Assembly (NCBI RefSeq): GCF_036208045.1
Contig: NZ_CP121472.1
Coordinates: 1,561,531 to 1,625,530, forward strand
Direction: 5' to 3'
Source: Thiorhodovibrio winogradskyi
GTDB lineage: Bacteria > Pseudomonadota > Gammaproteobacteria > Chromatiales > Chromatiaceae
Length of the DNA stretch: 64,000 nucleotides
Part shown: positions 33,845 through 43,300 of the stretch, piece by piece
Layout: each line of letters starts with the position of its first letter
Position numbering within the stretch: position 1 is the stretch's first letter
Notes under the pieces: model-generated
The model's database searches: none
Told to the model about the DNA's origin: nothing
The model's input: only the letters and a program-made list of their open reading frames with translations
Made by a program: the position numbers and the translations under genes

Positions 33845-35119
33845 ATGCAGCAATCAACCATCACCGACATTCAAGACTACATGGATCAAACCGGGGCCGC
33901 CGCGCGCACCGCCGCGCGGGCGCTGGCGCGCGCGAGCGCGGCGCAAAAGAACCAGGCGCTGCTCGCCATGGCTGGCGCGCTCGATCAGGCGCGCGTCCAA
34001 CTCGCGGCGGCCAACCGTGCCGATCTCGAGGCCGGCGAGGCCAAGGGTCTGGACGCCGCGCTGCTTGATCGCCTGGAACTCACCCCGGCGCGCATCGATG
34101 CCATGATCGAGGGCTTGACCCAAATCGCCGCGCTGCCCGATCCAATTGGCGCCATCACCGATCTCAATTATCGACCCTCTGGCATTCAGGTCGGGCGCAT
34201 GCGGGTGCCGCTCGGCGTGGTCGGAATCATTTATGAATCGCGCCCCAATGTGACCGCCGATGCCGCCGCCTTGTGTCTTAAGTCCGGCAATGCCAGTCTG
34301 CTGCGCGGCGGCTCCGAGGCTTTTCACTCCAACCAGGCCATTGCCGAGTGTATTCGCTTGGGGCTGGAGCAGGCCGGCTTGCCGCTGGAGGCGGTGCAGG
34401 TGATCGCCACCACCGACCGTGCCGCCGTGGGCGCCATGCTGAGTTGCCCCGAATACGTCGATGTCATCATCCCACGTGGCGGCAAGGGGCTGATCGAGCG
34501 TATCAGCCGCGAGGCGCGCATGCCGGTGATCAAGCATCTCGATGGCATCTGCCATGTCTACATCGACGACCAGGCCGATCTGGACAAGGCCTTTGCCATT
34601 GCCATGAATGCCAAGACCCAGCGCTTTGGGACCTGCAACACCCTGGAGACTCTGCTGGTCGCTGAAGGGGTCGCCGCAAACGTCTTGCCGCGACTCGCCA
34701 CGGCACTGACGGAAAAGGGCGTCGAGTTGCGGGGTTGTGCCGAGACCTGCCGGCTGGTACCAAAGGCAACACCCGCCACGGAGGACGACTGGGATACCGA
34801 ATACCTGGCGCCCATCCTGTCCATCCGCGTGGTCTCCGGCCTGGACGCGGCCATCGACCACATCGAGCGCCACAGTTCGCGCCATACCGACAGCATTGTG
34901 ACCGAGGACTACAGTCGCGCCCGGCGTTTTCTGCGCGAGGTGGATTCCAGTTCGGTGATGGTCAATGCTTCCACGCGTTTCGCCGATGGCTTTGAGTACG
35001 GATTGGGTGCGGAGATTGGCATTAGTACCGACAAATTCCACGCCCGCGGTCCGGTCGGGCTCGAAGGTTTGACCAGCCAGAAATTCATCGTGCTTGGGGA
35101 TGGCCAGGTACGGGGGTGA
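33845..35119 (+). CDS. proA: Gamma-glutamyl phosphate reductase
   Basis: A 424-residue enzyme for the second step of proline synthesis, NADPH-dependent reduction of glutamyl-5-phosphate. Conserved blocks are visible: [45 protein letters not shown], the catalytic cysteine segment [14 protein letters not shown], and [20 protein letters not shown]. The ATG at 33845 gives the usual length; a TTG at 33821 would add eight residues. The gap to holA is 120 bp, so it may have its own promoter. Confidence 0.96.
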   Translation: MQQSTITDIQDYMDQTGAAARTAARALARASAAQKNQALLAMAGALDQARVQLAAANRADLEAGEAKGLDAALLDRLELTPARIDAMIEGLTQIAALPDPIGAITDLNYRPSGIQVGRMRVPLGVVGIIYESRPNVTADAAALCLKSGNASLLRGGSEAFHSNQAIAECIRLGLEQAGLPLEAVQVIATTDRAAVGAMLSCPEYVDVIIPRGGKGLIERISREARMPVIKHLDGICHVYIDDQADLDKAFAIAMNAKTQRFGTCNTLETLLVAEGVAANVLPRLATALTEKGVELRGCAETCRLVPKATPATEDDWDTEYLAPILSIRVVSGLDAAIDHIERHSSRHTDSIVTEDYSRARRFLREVDSSSVMVNASTRFADGFEYGLGAEIGISTDKFHARGPVGLEGLTSQKFIVLGDGQVRG

Positions 35120-35139
35120 GACTGCGCGCGGGCACCGGC

Positions 35140-35802
35140 ATGATCGGCGTATTTGGCGGGACCTTCGATCCGATTCACTTCGGTCATCTGCGACCGGCGT
35201 TCGAGGTCTATCAGCGTCTGGGGCTTGAGCAGTTACGGCTGATTCCACTGAATCAGGCCGTGCATCGTCCCCAGCCGGTGGCCTCCGGCGAGCAGCGGCT
35301 GCGCATGCTCGAGGCCGCCATCGCTGGCCAGCCGGGGTTGATTGCCGACCGGCGAGAACTCGACCGCGCGGGGCTATCGCGGACCTTGGATACACTCATC
35401 TCCTTGCGCGGCGAGCTTGGGTCGGATTTGTCCCTGTGCCTGCTGGTTGGCGGTGATGCCTTCGAGAGCTTTGCCGATTGGTATCGGCCGGAGGAAATTT
35501 TGCAACTCGCGCATTTGATTGTGATGCGGCGTCCGCAAGCGCGCACATCCACCGATCCGCGCTTGCGCGACCTGCTTGCAAGGCATCGCGGCAGTGATCC
35601 GGAGTGCCTGCGCCAAGCTCCGGCCGGCGCTATTTGGTTTCAAGAGGTGACCCAGATGGCCATTTCCGCCAGCGCCATCCGCGCCGCCCTGTCGCAGGGA
35701 AGAAGTCCGCGTTACCTGCTGCCGGATTCGGTGCTGGCCATGATACACGCATCAGGCGTTTACCCTGGAAAGAGCAGACGCTCGCCTGCCAAAATTGGCT
35801 AA
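35140..35802 (+). CDS. nadD: Nicotinate-nucleotide adenylyltransferase
   Basis: A 220-residue enzyme that makes nicotinate adenine dinucleotide in NAD synthesis. The nucleotidyltransferase signature GGTFDPIHFGHLR (HxGH-type) is at the N-terminus, and the ISASAIRAALSQGRSPRYLLP block near the C-terminus is the ISSTxIR-like motif. The ATG at 35140 gives the usual MIGVFGGTFDP start; a GTG at 35116 overlapping the proA stop is an alternative. The usual downstream partners rsfS and rlmH are not present here. Confidence 0.93.
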   Translation: MIGVFGGTFDPIHFGHLRPAFEVYQRLGLEQLRLIPLNQAVHRPQPVASGEQRLRMLEAAIAGQPGLIADRRELDRAGLSRTLDTLISLRGELGSDLSLCLLVGGDAFESFADWYRPEEILQLAHLIVMRRPQARTSTDPRLRDLLARHRGSDPECLRQAPAGAIWFQEVTQMAISASAIRAALSQGRSPRYLLPDSVLAMIHASGVYPGKSRRSPAKIG

Positions 35803-36059
35803 CCAACTGAAATATCGCACCACTCGGCCGTGGACTGACCGTGCGGGGGGGGGCGTGCGCAATGTCGCCACCAGCTAGATTGGTTTTGACCATAATCCGA
35901 GCCACCCTCCTGGAATCACCGCTTGCGTGGACAGGTCATCCTGGTCTTCAACATCAGGGATGGCAGACCTGACTACCTTTGGTGCGGTCGCCAGTGGCTC
36001 GGTTGATGATCTAAGGCGAAGGCCAGGTGCAAAATCACCGTCATGAGGAAGTCAAGAGA

Positions 36060-36986
36060 ATGACCACAAACGCAACCACTGGCCAGACAGCTAGAGCGAT
36101 CACTGAGCGACTGCTTGAGGAGCGTCGGGTCGCTGTCGAGCACGGGAATCATGTTTGGACCTGTTGCATTGGCGGCGGCGCGGAGCGCGAGCGCACCCCG
36201 CTGCTGATTCTTCACGGTGGCCCGGGATTGCCCCACGACTACCTGCGGAATCTGGATGCCCTGGCATCCGAACGGCAACGGGTCATTTTTTATGATCAAC
36301 TCGGCTGTGGTCGCTCCGACCAGCCTGATGAGCCCGAGCGCTGGCAACTCCCGCGCTTTGTCGCCGAGATCGACCTGGTGCGTGCCGCCCTGGGGCTGGA
36401 GCGGGTCGTGATCCTTGGCCAATCCTGGGGCGGCATGCTGGCAATTGAATATGCATTGACGCGCCCGGCGGGGCTGGATGGGCTGGTACTGGCCAACAGC
36501 ACGGCGAGCGCGCCATTGTGGGGCGAGGAGACGCATCGTCTGCGTACGCAGCTCGATGCCGATGTGTGCGCCGTGCTCGATCAGCACGAGGCCGCGGGCA
36601 GTACCCATCACCCTGACTACCAAAAGGCCGTGTTGGCCTTCTACCGCCGCCATTTGCTGCGACTGGAGCCCTGGCCCGCGGTGATCCAGCGCGCACTCAT
36701 GGAAATCGGTCAACCCTATACGGTCATGTGGGGCGCCAACGAATTTTACATCACCGGCAATCTCAAGGACTGGGATCGCACGCCGATGCTCCAGGAGATT
36801 CAGTGCCCTACCTTGCTCATCTCCGGGGAATTCGACGAGTCGACACCGCGCATCAACCAGGCCATGCTCGATAAATTACCCCATGCCGAGTGGCAATTGC
36901 TCAAGGGCTGTTCCCACCTCGCGCACATCGAGGCGCCCACTGCCTTTCAACAGGCAGTCATTACCTTTCTCGATCAGCTCGCCTGA
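36060..36986 (+). CDS. Proline iminopeptidase-family alpha/beta hydrolase
   Basis: A 308-residue hydrolase with the proline-iminopeptidase pattern: the oxyanion HGGPGLPHDYL, FYDQLGCGRSDQP, and the nucleophile elbow GQSWGGM. An acidic residue follows in ISGEFDESTPR, and the catalytic His lies in GCSHLAHIEAP. It probably releases N-terminal proline or another amino acid from short peptides. The ATG at 36060 is preferred over a GTG at 36027. It stands alone, with gaps of about 250 bp on the left, and breaks the expected nadD-rsfS linkage. Confidence 0.88.
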   Translation: MTTNATTGQTARAITERLLEERRVAVEHGNHVWTCCIGGGAERERTPLLILHGGPGLPHDYLRNLDALASERQRVIFYDQLGCGRSDQPDEPERWQLPRFVAEIDLVRAALGLERVVILGQSWGGMLAIEYALTRPAGLDGLVLANSTASAPLWGEETHRLRTQLDADVCAVLDQHEAAGSTHHPDYQKAVLAFYRRHLLRLEPWPAVIQRALMEIGQPYTVMWGANEFYITGNLKDWDRTPMLQEIQCPTLLISGEFDESTPRINQAMLDKLPHAEWQLLKGCSHLAHIEAPTAFQQAVITFLDQLA

Positions 36987-37189
36987 GGCCAAGACGAGAG
37001 CACAACCGGCTTGGATTGGATGCCCCAGATCCTGATGGCAAGATCATCGTCGGGCTTGTGCTTGATAAGGTCAAGCTCCGCGAGACCAGCCTTAACCTGC
37101 TCGGTGGCGGGAGCCTGCTTCGCTGCCTGATTGGCCGCCGGTCCGGTGCATGCCGGCATTGTGGCTGCCAATGGGGCTAGCGCCAGCAC
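36974..37189 (-). CDS. Small possible lipoprotein
   Basis: A 71-residue open frame starting at a GTG at 37189, reading MLALAPLAATMPACTGPAAN. The segment around PAC resembles a weak lipobox, and in-frame codons extend further upstream (VSRLGSIVLALAPL) without an ATG. It overlaps the end of the hydrolase gene on the other strand by 13 bp. It may be a small lipoprotein with an uncertain start, or a chance frame. Confidence 0.3.
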   Translation of the reverse strand: MLALAPLAATMPACTGPAANQAAKQAPATEQVKAGLAELDLIKHKPDDDLAIRIWGIQSKPVVLSSWPQAS

Positions 37190-37342
37190 GATGGAGCCAA
37201 GACGCGATACGCTAGATTTCGATCTTGGGGGAAGGTGCGGCCATGGCTCAGTATCCGTGCTGTTGAGATTGATTCTGTGGTTTATCTTGTGCCAGTGGAC
37301 AGTGGGCGGTCGATGGTGGGCAGTTGGTAGTGGATGCCGATA

Positions 37343-38221
37343 TCAGCCGAACTCGAAGGTGGTGACGCCGAAGATGCGCGAATGATCCACTTGCGGCGTG
37401 GGACCTTCATGCATGCGTGCGCAGCCGAAAACTTCGACCATTTGGTGCGCATGGGCGAGTTCCACGGCAGCCGGATTGTTCTCCGGAACATCGAGAAAAA
37501 TAGGCCCCACCGCAACGGACTGGATCAACTTCCGCAACAGGGCGTCGGCGATCTTGCCATTGTCGGCGAACAAGGGCCCAATCTTATACCCCTCGCGACA
37601 GCGGCGCGCGACGCCAAAGCCGCGCAGGTCTCCGTTCTGGTGATACCCGAAGGCATATCCCCCGGGCTGCCGAATCCAGGCACGCAGAAAGCGTTCACGC
37701 GGAGCCGGGAAACAGCGGCGGTCATAGTCCAGAATCTCATCGACAGGGATTTGCTCAAGCGGGACCAGCAAGTCCGGCTGGGCGTCTTCGTCCTGCTGTT
37801 CGGGAGCCCGCGAAAGCTCGACGCGAAAGCGGATATCGCGATGCGAGAAGACGAAGCCGTCGCGGGCGTAATGCGGCTGCATGGCAAAGACGCCATCAAG
37901 TCCGCTGGTCGCGTCCGGTCGCAGGCGCGCCGCGAGACGCTCGCGCAGCTCCCGCCATAGCTTTCGCCCGAAGCCGCGACCTCGATATTCCGGCCGGACG
38001 ATGAAAAAGCCAAGGAAGCCAAAGCCATCGCCATAGGCCGCGATGGCGCCACCACCGATGAGTTCACCCTCAAACTCGGCGGCGATGAAGGCGTCCGGGT
38101 CGGTCAGCCAGAAGATGTCGGCATCCCGCAGGCCGGGATTCCAGCCCTCAAGTGCCGCCCAGTCGACCAGTTGATCGACTTCGGTGCGAGTCATGGCGCG
38201 GATGATGGGAGTTTCAGACAT
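37343..38221 (-). CDS. GNAT-family N-acetyltransferase
   Basis: A 292-residue acetyltransferase. The acetyl-CoA-binding block is FFIVRPEYRGRGFGRKLWREL (motif A, RxxGxG/A type). A second domain follows (LSRAPEQQDEDAQPDLLVPL onward) similar to the C-terminal domain found in YitH-type GNAT proteins. The substrate is unknown. The start MSETPIIRAMTRTEVDQL is the first ATG. It is a single gene without obvious partners, between an intergenic stretch and folD. Confidence 0.85.
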   Translation of the reverse strand: MSETPIIRAMTRTEVDQLVDWAALEGWNPGLRDADIFWLTDPDAFIAAEFEGELIGGGAIAAYGDGFGFLGFFIVRPEYRGRGFGRKLWRELRERLAARLRPDATSGLDGVFAMQPHYARDGFVFSHRDIRFRVELSRAPEQQDEDAQPDLLVPLEQIPVDEILDYDRRCFPAPRERFLRAWIRQPGGYAFGYHQNGDLRGFGVARRCREGYKIGPLFADNGKIADALLRKLIQSVAVGPIFLDVPENNPAAVELAHAHQMVEVFGCARMHEGPTPQVDHSRIFGVTTFEFG

Positions 38222-38428
38222 GGTGAAAAGTCAGACTATCAATGTAAGCGGTGCCAAGAACGAGCAATGTCGCGCTCGGATATGCAAGACAACGGACTTG
38301 CTGGTCATGGGTGCCGCTCGCCCCAGGTTGAGCGCGAGCAGGCGGGCGGGGATTCTATTCGCGCTGGCTCCATTCGCGACCATGGCAACATTTGCGACAA
38401 GGCGCGGAGCGTCCGCTTGAAGGGGGTA

Positions 38429-39316
38429 TTAGAGCAGTTTTCTCATGGGACTGGACAATGGGTCCTTGGAGGCCAGTTGCGCGGCCTGGAGTGTGTTTTC
38501 GAGCAGGCTGGCGATGGTCATGGGGCCCACCCCGCCGGGTACAGGGGTGATCCAGCCGGCGCGCTCGCGAGCGCTGTCGAAGTCGACATCGCCGCATAGT
38601 CGTCCGTCCTGGTCGCGGTTCATGCCCACGTCAATGACCATTGCACCTGGCTTGATCCAATCCCCGGCAACGAAGCGCGGGTGGCCAATGGCAACCACCA
38701 GCACATCGGCGGCGCGGGCCTTCGCGGCCAGATCGCGGGTGCGGCTGTGGCAGACGCTGATGGTGCAACGCGCGGCAAGCAACTCCAACGCCATCGGTCT
38801 CCCGACGATATTGGACTGGCCAATCACAACCGCGTCCAGCCCCTCAAGTGGTTGGTCGGTTTGGTACAACAGGGTCATCACACCCTTGGGGGTGCAGGGA
38901 CGCAGCAGCGGCATCCGCAGTGACAAGCGCCCAACATTGTAGGGATGGAAGCCATCGACATCCTTGATTGGGTCGATCCGCTCGATCACCGCTTCGTCAT
39001 CGATCTGCTCTGGTAGCGGCAATTGCACCAGAATCCCGTGAATGCGCTCATCATGGTTAAGCCGGTCAATGAGCGCCAGGAGCTCGGACTGGCTGCTGTG
39101 TTCTGGTAGCTCATGCAGTTCGGAGTAAAATCCGACCTCGGTGCAGGCCTTGCGTTTGTTGCGCACATAGACCTGGGAGGCGGCATTGTTGCCGACCAGC
39201 ACCACGGCCAGGCCCGGCCGTGGGCTGCCGTGCTGAAGCAATTCCTCAACCTTGGACTGAAGCTGGGAGCGAATCTTTGCGGCGATTCGCTTGCCATCGA
39301 GAAGCTGTGCGCTCAT
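38429..39316 (-). CDS. folD: Bifunctional methylenetetrahydrofolate dehydrogenase/cyclohydrolase
   Basis: A 295-residue FolD that interconverts one-carbon folates with NADP. It shows [13 protein letters not shown] (catalytic Lys region), [54 protein letters not shown] and the C-terminal [20 protein letters not shown]. The start is set at the ATG at 39316, giving normal length; the open frame extends 73 codons further without typical sequence. It is divergent from the GlgC-like gene. Confidence 0.96.
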   Translation of the reverse strand: MSAQLLDGKRIAAKIRSQLQSKVEELLQHGSPRPGLAVVLVGNNAASQVYVRNKRKACTEVGFYSELHELPEHSSQSELLALIDRLNHDERIHGILVQLPLPEQIDDEAVIERIDPIKDVDGFHPYNVGRLSLRMPLLRPCTPKGVMTLLYQTDQPLEGLDAVVIGQSNIVGRPMALELLAARCTISVCHSRTRDLAAKARAADVLVVAIGHPRFVAGDWIKPGAMVIDVGMNRDQDGRLCGDVDFDSARERAGWITPVPGGVGPMTIASLLENTLQAAQLASKDPLSSPMRKLL

Positions 39317-39587
39317 GCGGAAAATTTCCTGTTGATAATGCGGTCTGCGAAAAAGTCTGCGATAAGTTCGGTGATGGACGCGCATCCTGAGTCGAAAGTG
39401 CGTGCTGTGCCGAGGGCATCCCGGCATGATAGCGCTTCGCCTGTTTTGGCGGCACCCTCCGGGGCAAGGCGGGCATGCTATCCTTGCGCGCCTTGAATGC
39501 CGGGTCGCGAGAGTCCGGCCGGCGCGTGTCCCCATGATAGGGTGCGCGCAAGGTCCTCAAGGGAGACCATCCCAAGGAGAGATTGCC

Positions 39588-40790
39588 ATGCCAACCCAGA
39601 CACTGACCTTCCTCATCGCCACCGAGCGTGGCACGCCGGCGGAACTGACCGAAGAACGTACCAAAGCCGCCGTGCCCTTTGGCGGGAAATACCGGGTGAT
39701 TGATTTCAGTCTCGCCAACTGCCTGCACTCCGGGCTGCGGCAGATTTTGGTGCTGACGCAGTACAAGTCCCACTCGTTGCACAAGCATCTGCGTGACGGC
39801 TGGTCACTATTCAACCCGGAGCTTGGCGAGTTCATCACGCCCCTGCCGCCGCAAATGCGCGTCGATGGAGGTTGGTATCTTGGCCTTGTGGATGCCTTGC
39901 GCCAAAACCGCTATCTGATTGAGCGCAATCCCGCGCGGCGTCTGCTGTTGCTCGACGGGGGGGCTGTCTATCGGATGGATTACGCGGCCATGCTGCGCTG
40001 GCACGATGAGCAGCAGGCCCAGATCACCGCCGCGCTGCGACCGGTGACCGACGAGTCTGCCCCTAGCCTTTACCGAGTTGAATGCAGCGAGGATGACCAA
40101 GTCCTTGCTGTCCATGGCCCCGCAACCGACCATCCGCCAACAGGGCTCGCCCCCATGGGTGTCGTGGTCATTGACAAAGACTACCTGCTCGAGCAACTCG
40201 ACCAACTGGTGCGGGCCAGTAATGGTCACTGTGATACCGATTTTGTGGCGTCATTGCTCACATCATCGGCCGGGGCGCGCGTGAGCGCATATCGATTTGG
40301 GGGCGAACGCGGGCGGGTGTCGCAGGATCGCTACTGGAGCGACCTCGGCTCGATCGACGCCTATTACCAAGCGCATATGTCACTGCTTGAATCGCGCCCG
40401 GCGATCGATCTGTATCAGCCGTGCTGGAACATACTGACTTATCAGGGGCAGCATCCACCGGCGCGCACCGTGCCGGGACCAGGCTCGGGAAACGAGGGGG
40501 TTTTCGTGAATTCCATGCTGGCTGCTGGAACCCTGATTCGTGGCGGTGCGGTGAACCGTTCGGTGTTTTTCCCCTGTGTCACTATCGATGACGGCGCCAT
40601 AGTGGATGGCTCCATTCTGTTTGATCGAGTCCAGGTTGGAGCTGGCGCCGAACTCAACCGCTGCATTCTCGATAAAGACGTGGTGGTCTCACCGGGCGCG
40701 CGCATTGGCGTTGATCGCAAGGAGGATCGCGCGCGCTTTTCAGTCTCACCCCAGGGGGTGGTGGTGGTGCCCAAGGGCGCGCGCGTGTGA
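39588..40790 (+). CDS. GlgC-like protein with lost catalytic motifs (probable pseudoenzyme)
   Basis: A 400-residue homologue of ADP-glucose pyrophosphorylase. The overall fold is well kept: VPFGGKYRVIDFSLANC, LTQYKSHSLHKHL, WSLFNPELGEF, WSDLGSIDAYYQAHM, and a left-handed beta-helix end. Key catalytic sites have changed. The nucleotide loop GGRGTRL is IATERGTPA (residues 10-18), the KPA lysine motif is KAA, the catalytic GDH is GGA (124-126), and the VEKP lysine motif is VHGPAT. It probably cannot make ADP-glucose and may act as a regulatory subunit, as in GlgD. AAGGAGA lies before the ATG. Confidence 0.88.
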   Translation: MPTQTLTFLIATERGTPAELTEERTKAAVPFGGKYRVIDFSLANCLHSGLRQILVLTQYKSHSLHKHLRDGWSLFNPELGEFITPLPPQMRVDGGWYLGLVDALRQNRYLIERNPARRLLLLDGGAVYRMDYAAMLRWHDEQQAQITAALRPVTDESAPSLYRVECSEDDQVLAVHGPATDHPPTGLAPMGVVVIDKDYLLEQLDQLVRASNGHCDTDFVASLLTSSAGARVSAYRFGGERGRVSQDRYWSDLGSIDAYYQAHMSLLESRPAIDLYQPCWNILTYQGQHPPARTVPGPGSGNEGVFVNSMLAAGTLIRGGAVNRSVFFPCVTIDDGAIVDGSILFDRVQVGAGAELNRCILDKDVVVSPGARIGVDRKEDRARFSVSPQGVVVVPKGARV

Positions 40791-40848
40791 TGCTCTTGAG
40801 TCGTGCTCTGAAGGGATTACGCTTTCACGTTAACACTTTTATTATTTT

Positions 40849-40895
40849 CTCCCCGAGCAAGGCTCGAACTAGCGACCCACGGATTAAAAGTCCGA
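40849..40895 (-). tRNA. Degenerate 3' half of tRNA-Lys (TTT), candidate attachment-site remnant
   Basis: On the minus strand the stretch CGGACTTTTAATCCG forms a perfect anticodon stem-loop with anticodon TTT. TGGGTCGCTAGTTCGAGCC then follows as variable loop and T arm, and CTTGCTCGGGGAG replaces the acceptor end. The T stem has a mismatch, and no D arm or 5' acceptor strand is present upstream. It is not a functional tRNA. Such 3' tRNA halves are typically left where an element integrated into a tRNA gene. It lies at the left border of the defence island. The rest of 40791-41430 has no supported gene. Confidence 0.7.
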
Positions 40896-41430
40896 TGAAA
40901 GGATCAGGGAGTTCAATCGTTCAGTACCTTACCCCGCCCGCCTGTCTGTTTTCCAACCTAAATCGGCCTCAACAAGCCATGTGCCGCCGCGATCCCGCAT
41001 ATTTTCTTTTCCAGCACACCTCGAGAAATCTTTCAGCGCTAGTTTGGCTGATCGCCCGCGTGAAAATCTTGATGCTCGCTTGAAGTTTGACGCTACCAGG
41101 ACTTCATATCGCTCGCTTTGGATGCGTGCCGTTGGCGTCTTTTCGAGCCCGAAAACCTCTCGGTGAGGCTGCGGATCTCGGTGATGGAGCAACGGCATCT
41201 GGCGCGCCGCCTGCAACAGGAGGGGACGGCTGTGCCGTTGACAAAGCTGGCGACTGTGAATTCGCGTCACCCGACCGTCGAACAGGAATGGGGTTGCAGG
41301 GTGCTCAGGATCTGTGATCTGGATGCTCACGCACACTAACCGCCAATGAGACAATGTTCGACTGCTACCGAAGCATTCATCCGAGATTTGACGATAAGGG
41401 CCGCGAAGCAGAACCGGAAGGGGGGTGGTG

Positions 41431-41838
41431 ATGGATGTTTTGAATGAGCTTCGGGCGCTTGAGAAGGCGCTCGCAAGCGCGCCGCAGTCGCTGGAACAGA
41501 TGCGCCAGGGAAACCCGTTGTTGTGGCAGGAACTGGCCTGGACTCCAGCCCAGACGCGTCTGTGGCTACGCAACCTGCCGGATATGCAGATTCAAGAGCA
41601 AGAACAAGAGCCGGACAACCCCAGCTATTGTCTCGGCACCAAGGCAAATGCGCCAGTGGATCTTGGCGACGCCATTGCCAAAGTGGTGGCGGAACTGGGG
41701 CGTCCGGTGCCGATCGCGCAGCTCCGCTCCAAGTTGCCGCCGGGAACGGTGGTAACGGACCCCATGTTGCGGGCGGCGATTGAAAGCCATCCGGTATTGA
41801 TGATCACCGGGCCGATGGTTCGGTTAGCCAACGCTTAG
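41431..41838 (+). CDS. Hypothetical protein at the start of the defence island
   Basis: A 135-residue protein of unknown family. The N-terminal half is helical (MDVLNELRALEKALASAPQS) and includes a Trp-containing motif (WQELAWTPAQTRLWLRNLP). The C-terminal half (LGDAIAKVVAELGRPVPIAQ onward, ending HPVLMITGPMVRLANA) looks like a small winged-helix domain, suggesting DNA binding. GGAAGGGGGG precedes the ATG. The gap to the methylase is 34 bp in the same direction, so it may be the first gene of that operon and a regulator (inference). Confidence 0.65.
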   Translation: MDVLNELRALEKALASAPQSLEQMRQGNPLLWQELAWTPAQTRLWLRNLPDMQIQEQEQEPDNPSYCLGTKANAPVDLGDAIAKVVAELGRPVPIAQLRSKLPPGTVVTDPMLRAAIESHPVLMITGPMVRLANA

Positions 41839-41872
41839 GCACAGATCAAGACGCGACAAGACGGAGTAACCC

Positions 41873-43291
41873 GTGGCAGGACAACAAGACATGCGTGATC
41901 GAACATTGGCTGAGCGCTACCAGGCATTGCGACATCACTATGCCGCCTTTGGCGCGGAATTGCCGTTGGAGAAGGCCCACGACTTCGTCCATGCCGGAGT
42001 CGTCTGGGGCGAAGTCCAGGGTAACGAAACGCCCCGCATCCTGCTGATCGCGCTCGACCCTGGCCACTGGGAATACTCGCAGGAGGCCAAGCTCGATGAG
42101 TTGGCGTACGAGTTGCTGGCTTCGCTGGAAGACGACTGGCCGGTCTTTGCGCATCTGAAAGACGATACCAACAGCCGCTGCTATGCGCTGTTCGGTCTGG
42201 ACGGCACCGAAGGTACCCACTCGGTCGATGAGATCCCGGGCATCGAGCTGATCCGCGAATACGAGCGGCTCAACAAATACACCACCTTGAAGTGGTCGAT
42301 GCAGATCTACACCCGCTTGATGCACCAGCTCGATGCGTTTCACGAGCAGGTGTACCAGACGGTCAAGGACCGGGTGTCGGACAAGAACGACATCATCGAA
42401 GAGGTCGCCAAAATCCTGTTCCTGGAGTCCTTCCGCTGCCATCAGGATGAGGATCTGACCTTCGAGTACGAAGGCAAGCAGCTCAACTTCCCGGAAGTCT
42501 TCGACTACCGCTACGTGCGCCAACACGGCGATCTCGCGGTCAAGCAGATTCAGACCGCCTTCGATCAGCTCAAGGCGCACCAAGACTATGTGGTCATCAC
42601 CGACGATGGCAGCAGGAACGCCATCTTTGACGACAAGACCCACCTGCGGCTGATGCAGCCGAAGAACTATGCAACCTTGCTGGAGGCGATTCAGGACCTG
42701 GGGCCGGTCACCACCAACGAAGGCAAGCGCGTCAAGGATCAGGGCAAGCTGTCCGACGTGCAGGCCGATCTGCTGGGGCGCGTGTTTGATGTCTTCCTCC
42801 GCGCCAACTTCGAGAGCAAGGGCGGACTTGGGGTTTACCTGACGCCCAACCCCGTCAAGCAGGCGATGCTGGAAATCGCATGCTATGACATAGCCAAGGA
42901 TTTCAAGGCCGTGGAAGAGTTGGCCGCCGGGCAATTCCGCTTTTGTGATCCTGCCTGCGGAACCTACGGCTTCGGATCGGTTGCGCTTAGTCGGCTGAAT
43001 TCGATGTTGGACAACTTGGGCAACATGCCTGATTCGGAGAGAGAAAAGCTAAAAGAGCAGCTGTTGGAGCACAGTTTCGTCGGCGCTGACTCCGCGCCGC
43101 GCATGGTCACCCTCGCACGGGTCAACATGGCCTTGCAGGGCGCCAACAAGGCCAAGATCTTTTACACCGACAACTCCCTGACCACGCGCGCCCTCAAGCC
43201 CAACAGCTTCAGCCTGATCTGCACCAATCCGCCCTTCGGAACCCCGAAATTCAAATCAGACAAGAAAGGCTCGGAGTCCAAGAAGCATTAG
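41873..43291 (+). CDS. Type I-like N6-adenine DNA methylase, N-terminal half
   Basis: A 472-residue protein carrying the methylase N-terminal domain, motif I (FCDPACGTYGFGSVALSRL, SAM binding) and the catalytic motif IV CTNPPFGTPKF. It ends in TAG right after KKGSESKKH. The same frame continues on the other side of the stop with the rest of the methylase. The stop overlaps a perfect ribosome site for the second half, so the enzyme may be made as two polypeptides that reassemble. The start is a GTG at 41873 with GGAG upstream, or an ATG at 41891. It would provide self-marking for the system. Confidence 0.8.
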   Translation: MAGQQDMRDRTLAERYQALRHHYAAFGAELPLEKAHDFVHAGVVWGEVQGNETPRILLIALDPGHWEYSQEAKLDELAYELLASLEDDWPVFAHLKDDTNSRCYALFGLDGTEGTHSVDEIPGIELIREYERLNKYTTLKWSMQIYTRLMHQLDAFHEQVYQTVKDRVSDKNDIIEEVAKILFLESFRCHQDEDLTFEYEGKQLNFPEVFDYRYVRQHGDLAVKQIQTAFDQLKAHQDYVVITDDGSRNAIFDDKTHLRLMQPKNYATLLEAIQDLGPVTTNEGKRVKDQGKLSDVQADLLGRVFDVFLRANFESKGGLGVYLTPNPVKQAMLEIACYDIAKDFKAVEELAAGQFRFCDPACGTYGFGSVALSRLNSMLDNLGNMPDSEREKLKEQLLEHSFVGADSAPRMVTLARVNMALQGANKAKIFYTDNSLTTRALKPNSFSLICTNPPFGTPKFKSDKKGSESKKH

Positions 43292-43300
43292 GAGGCCAAC

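Noticed and set aside
40849-40895. Functional tRNA-Lys gene
   Set aside because: Only the anticodon and T arms are present; the D arm and 5' acceptor strand are missing and the T stem and acceptor end carry mismatches.
41084-41339. Short overlapping open frames between the tRNA fragment and the island's first gene
   Set aside because: None has a ribosome site or recognisable sequence; the frames contradict one another and look like remnants or chance.
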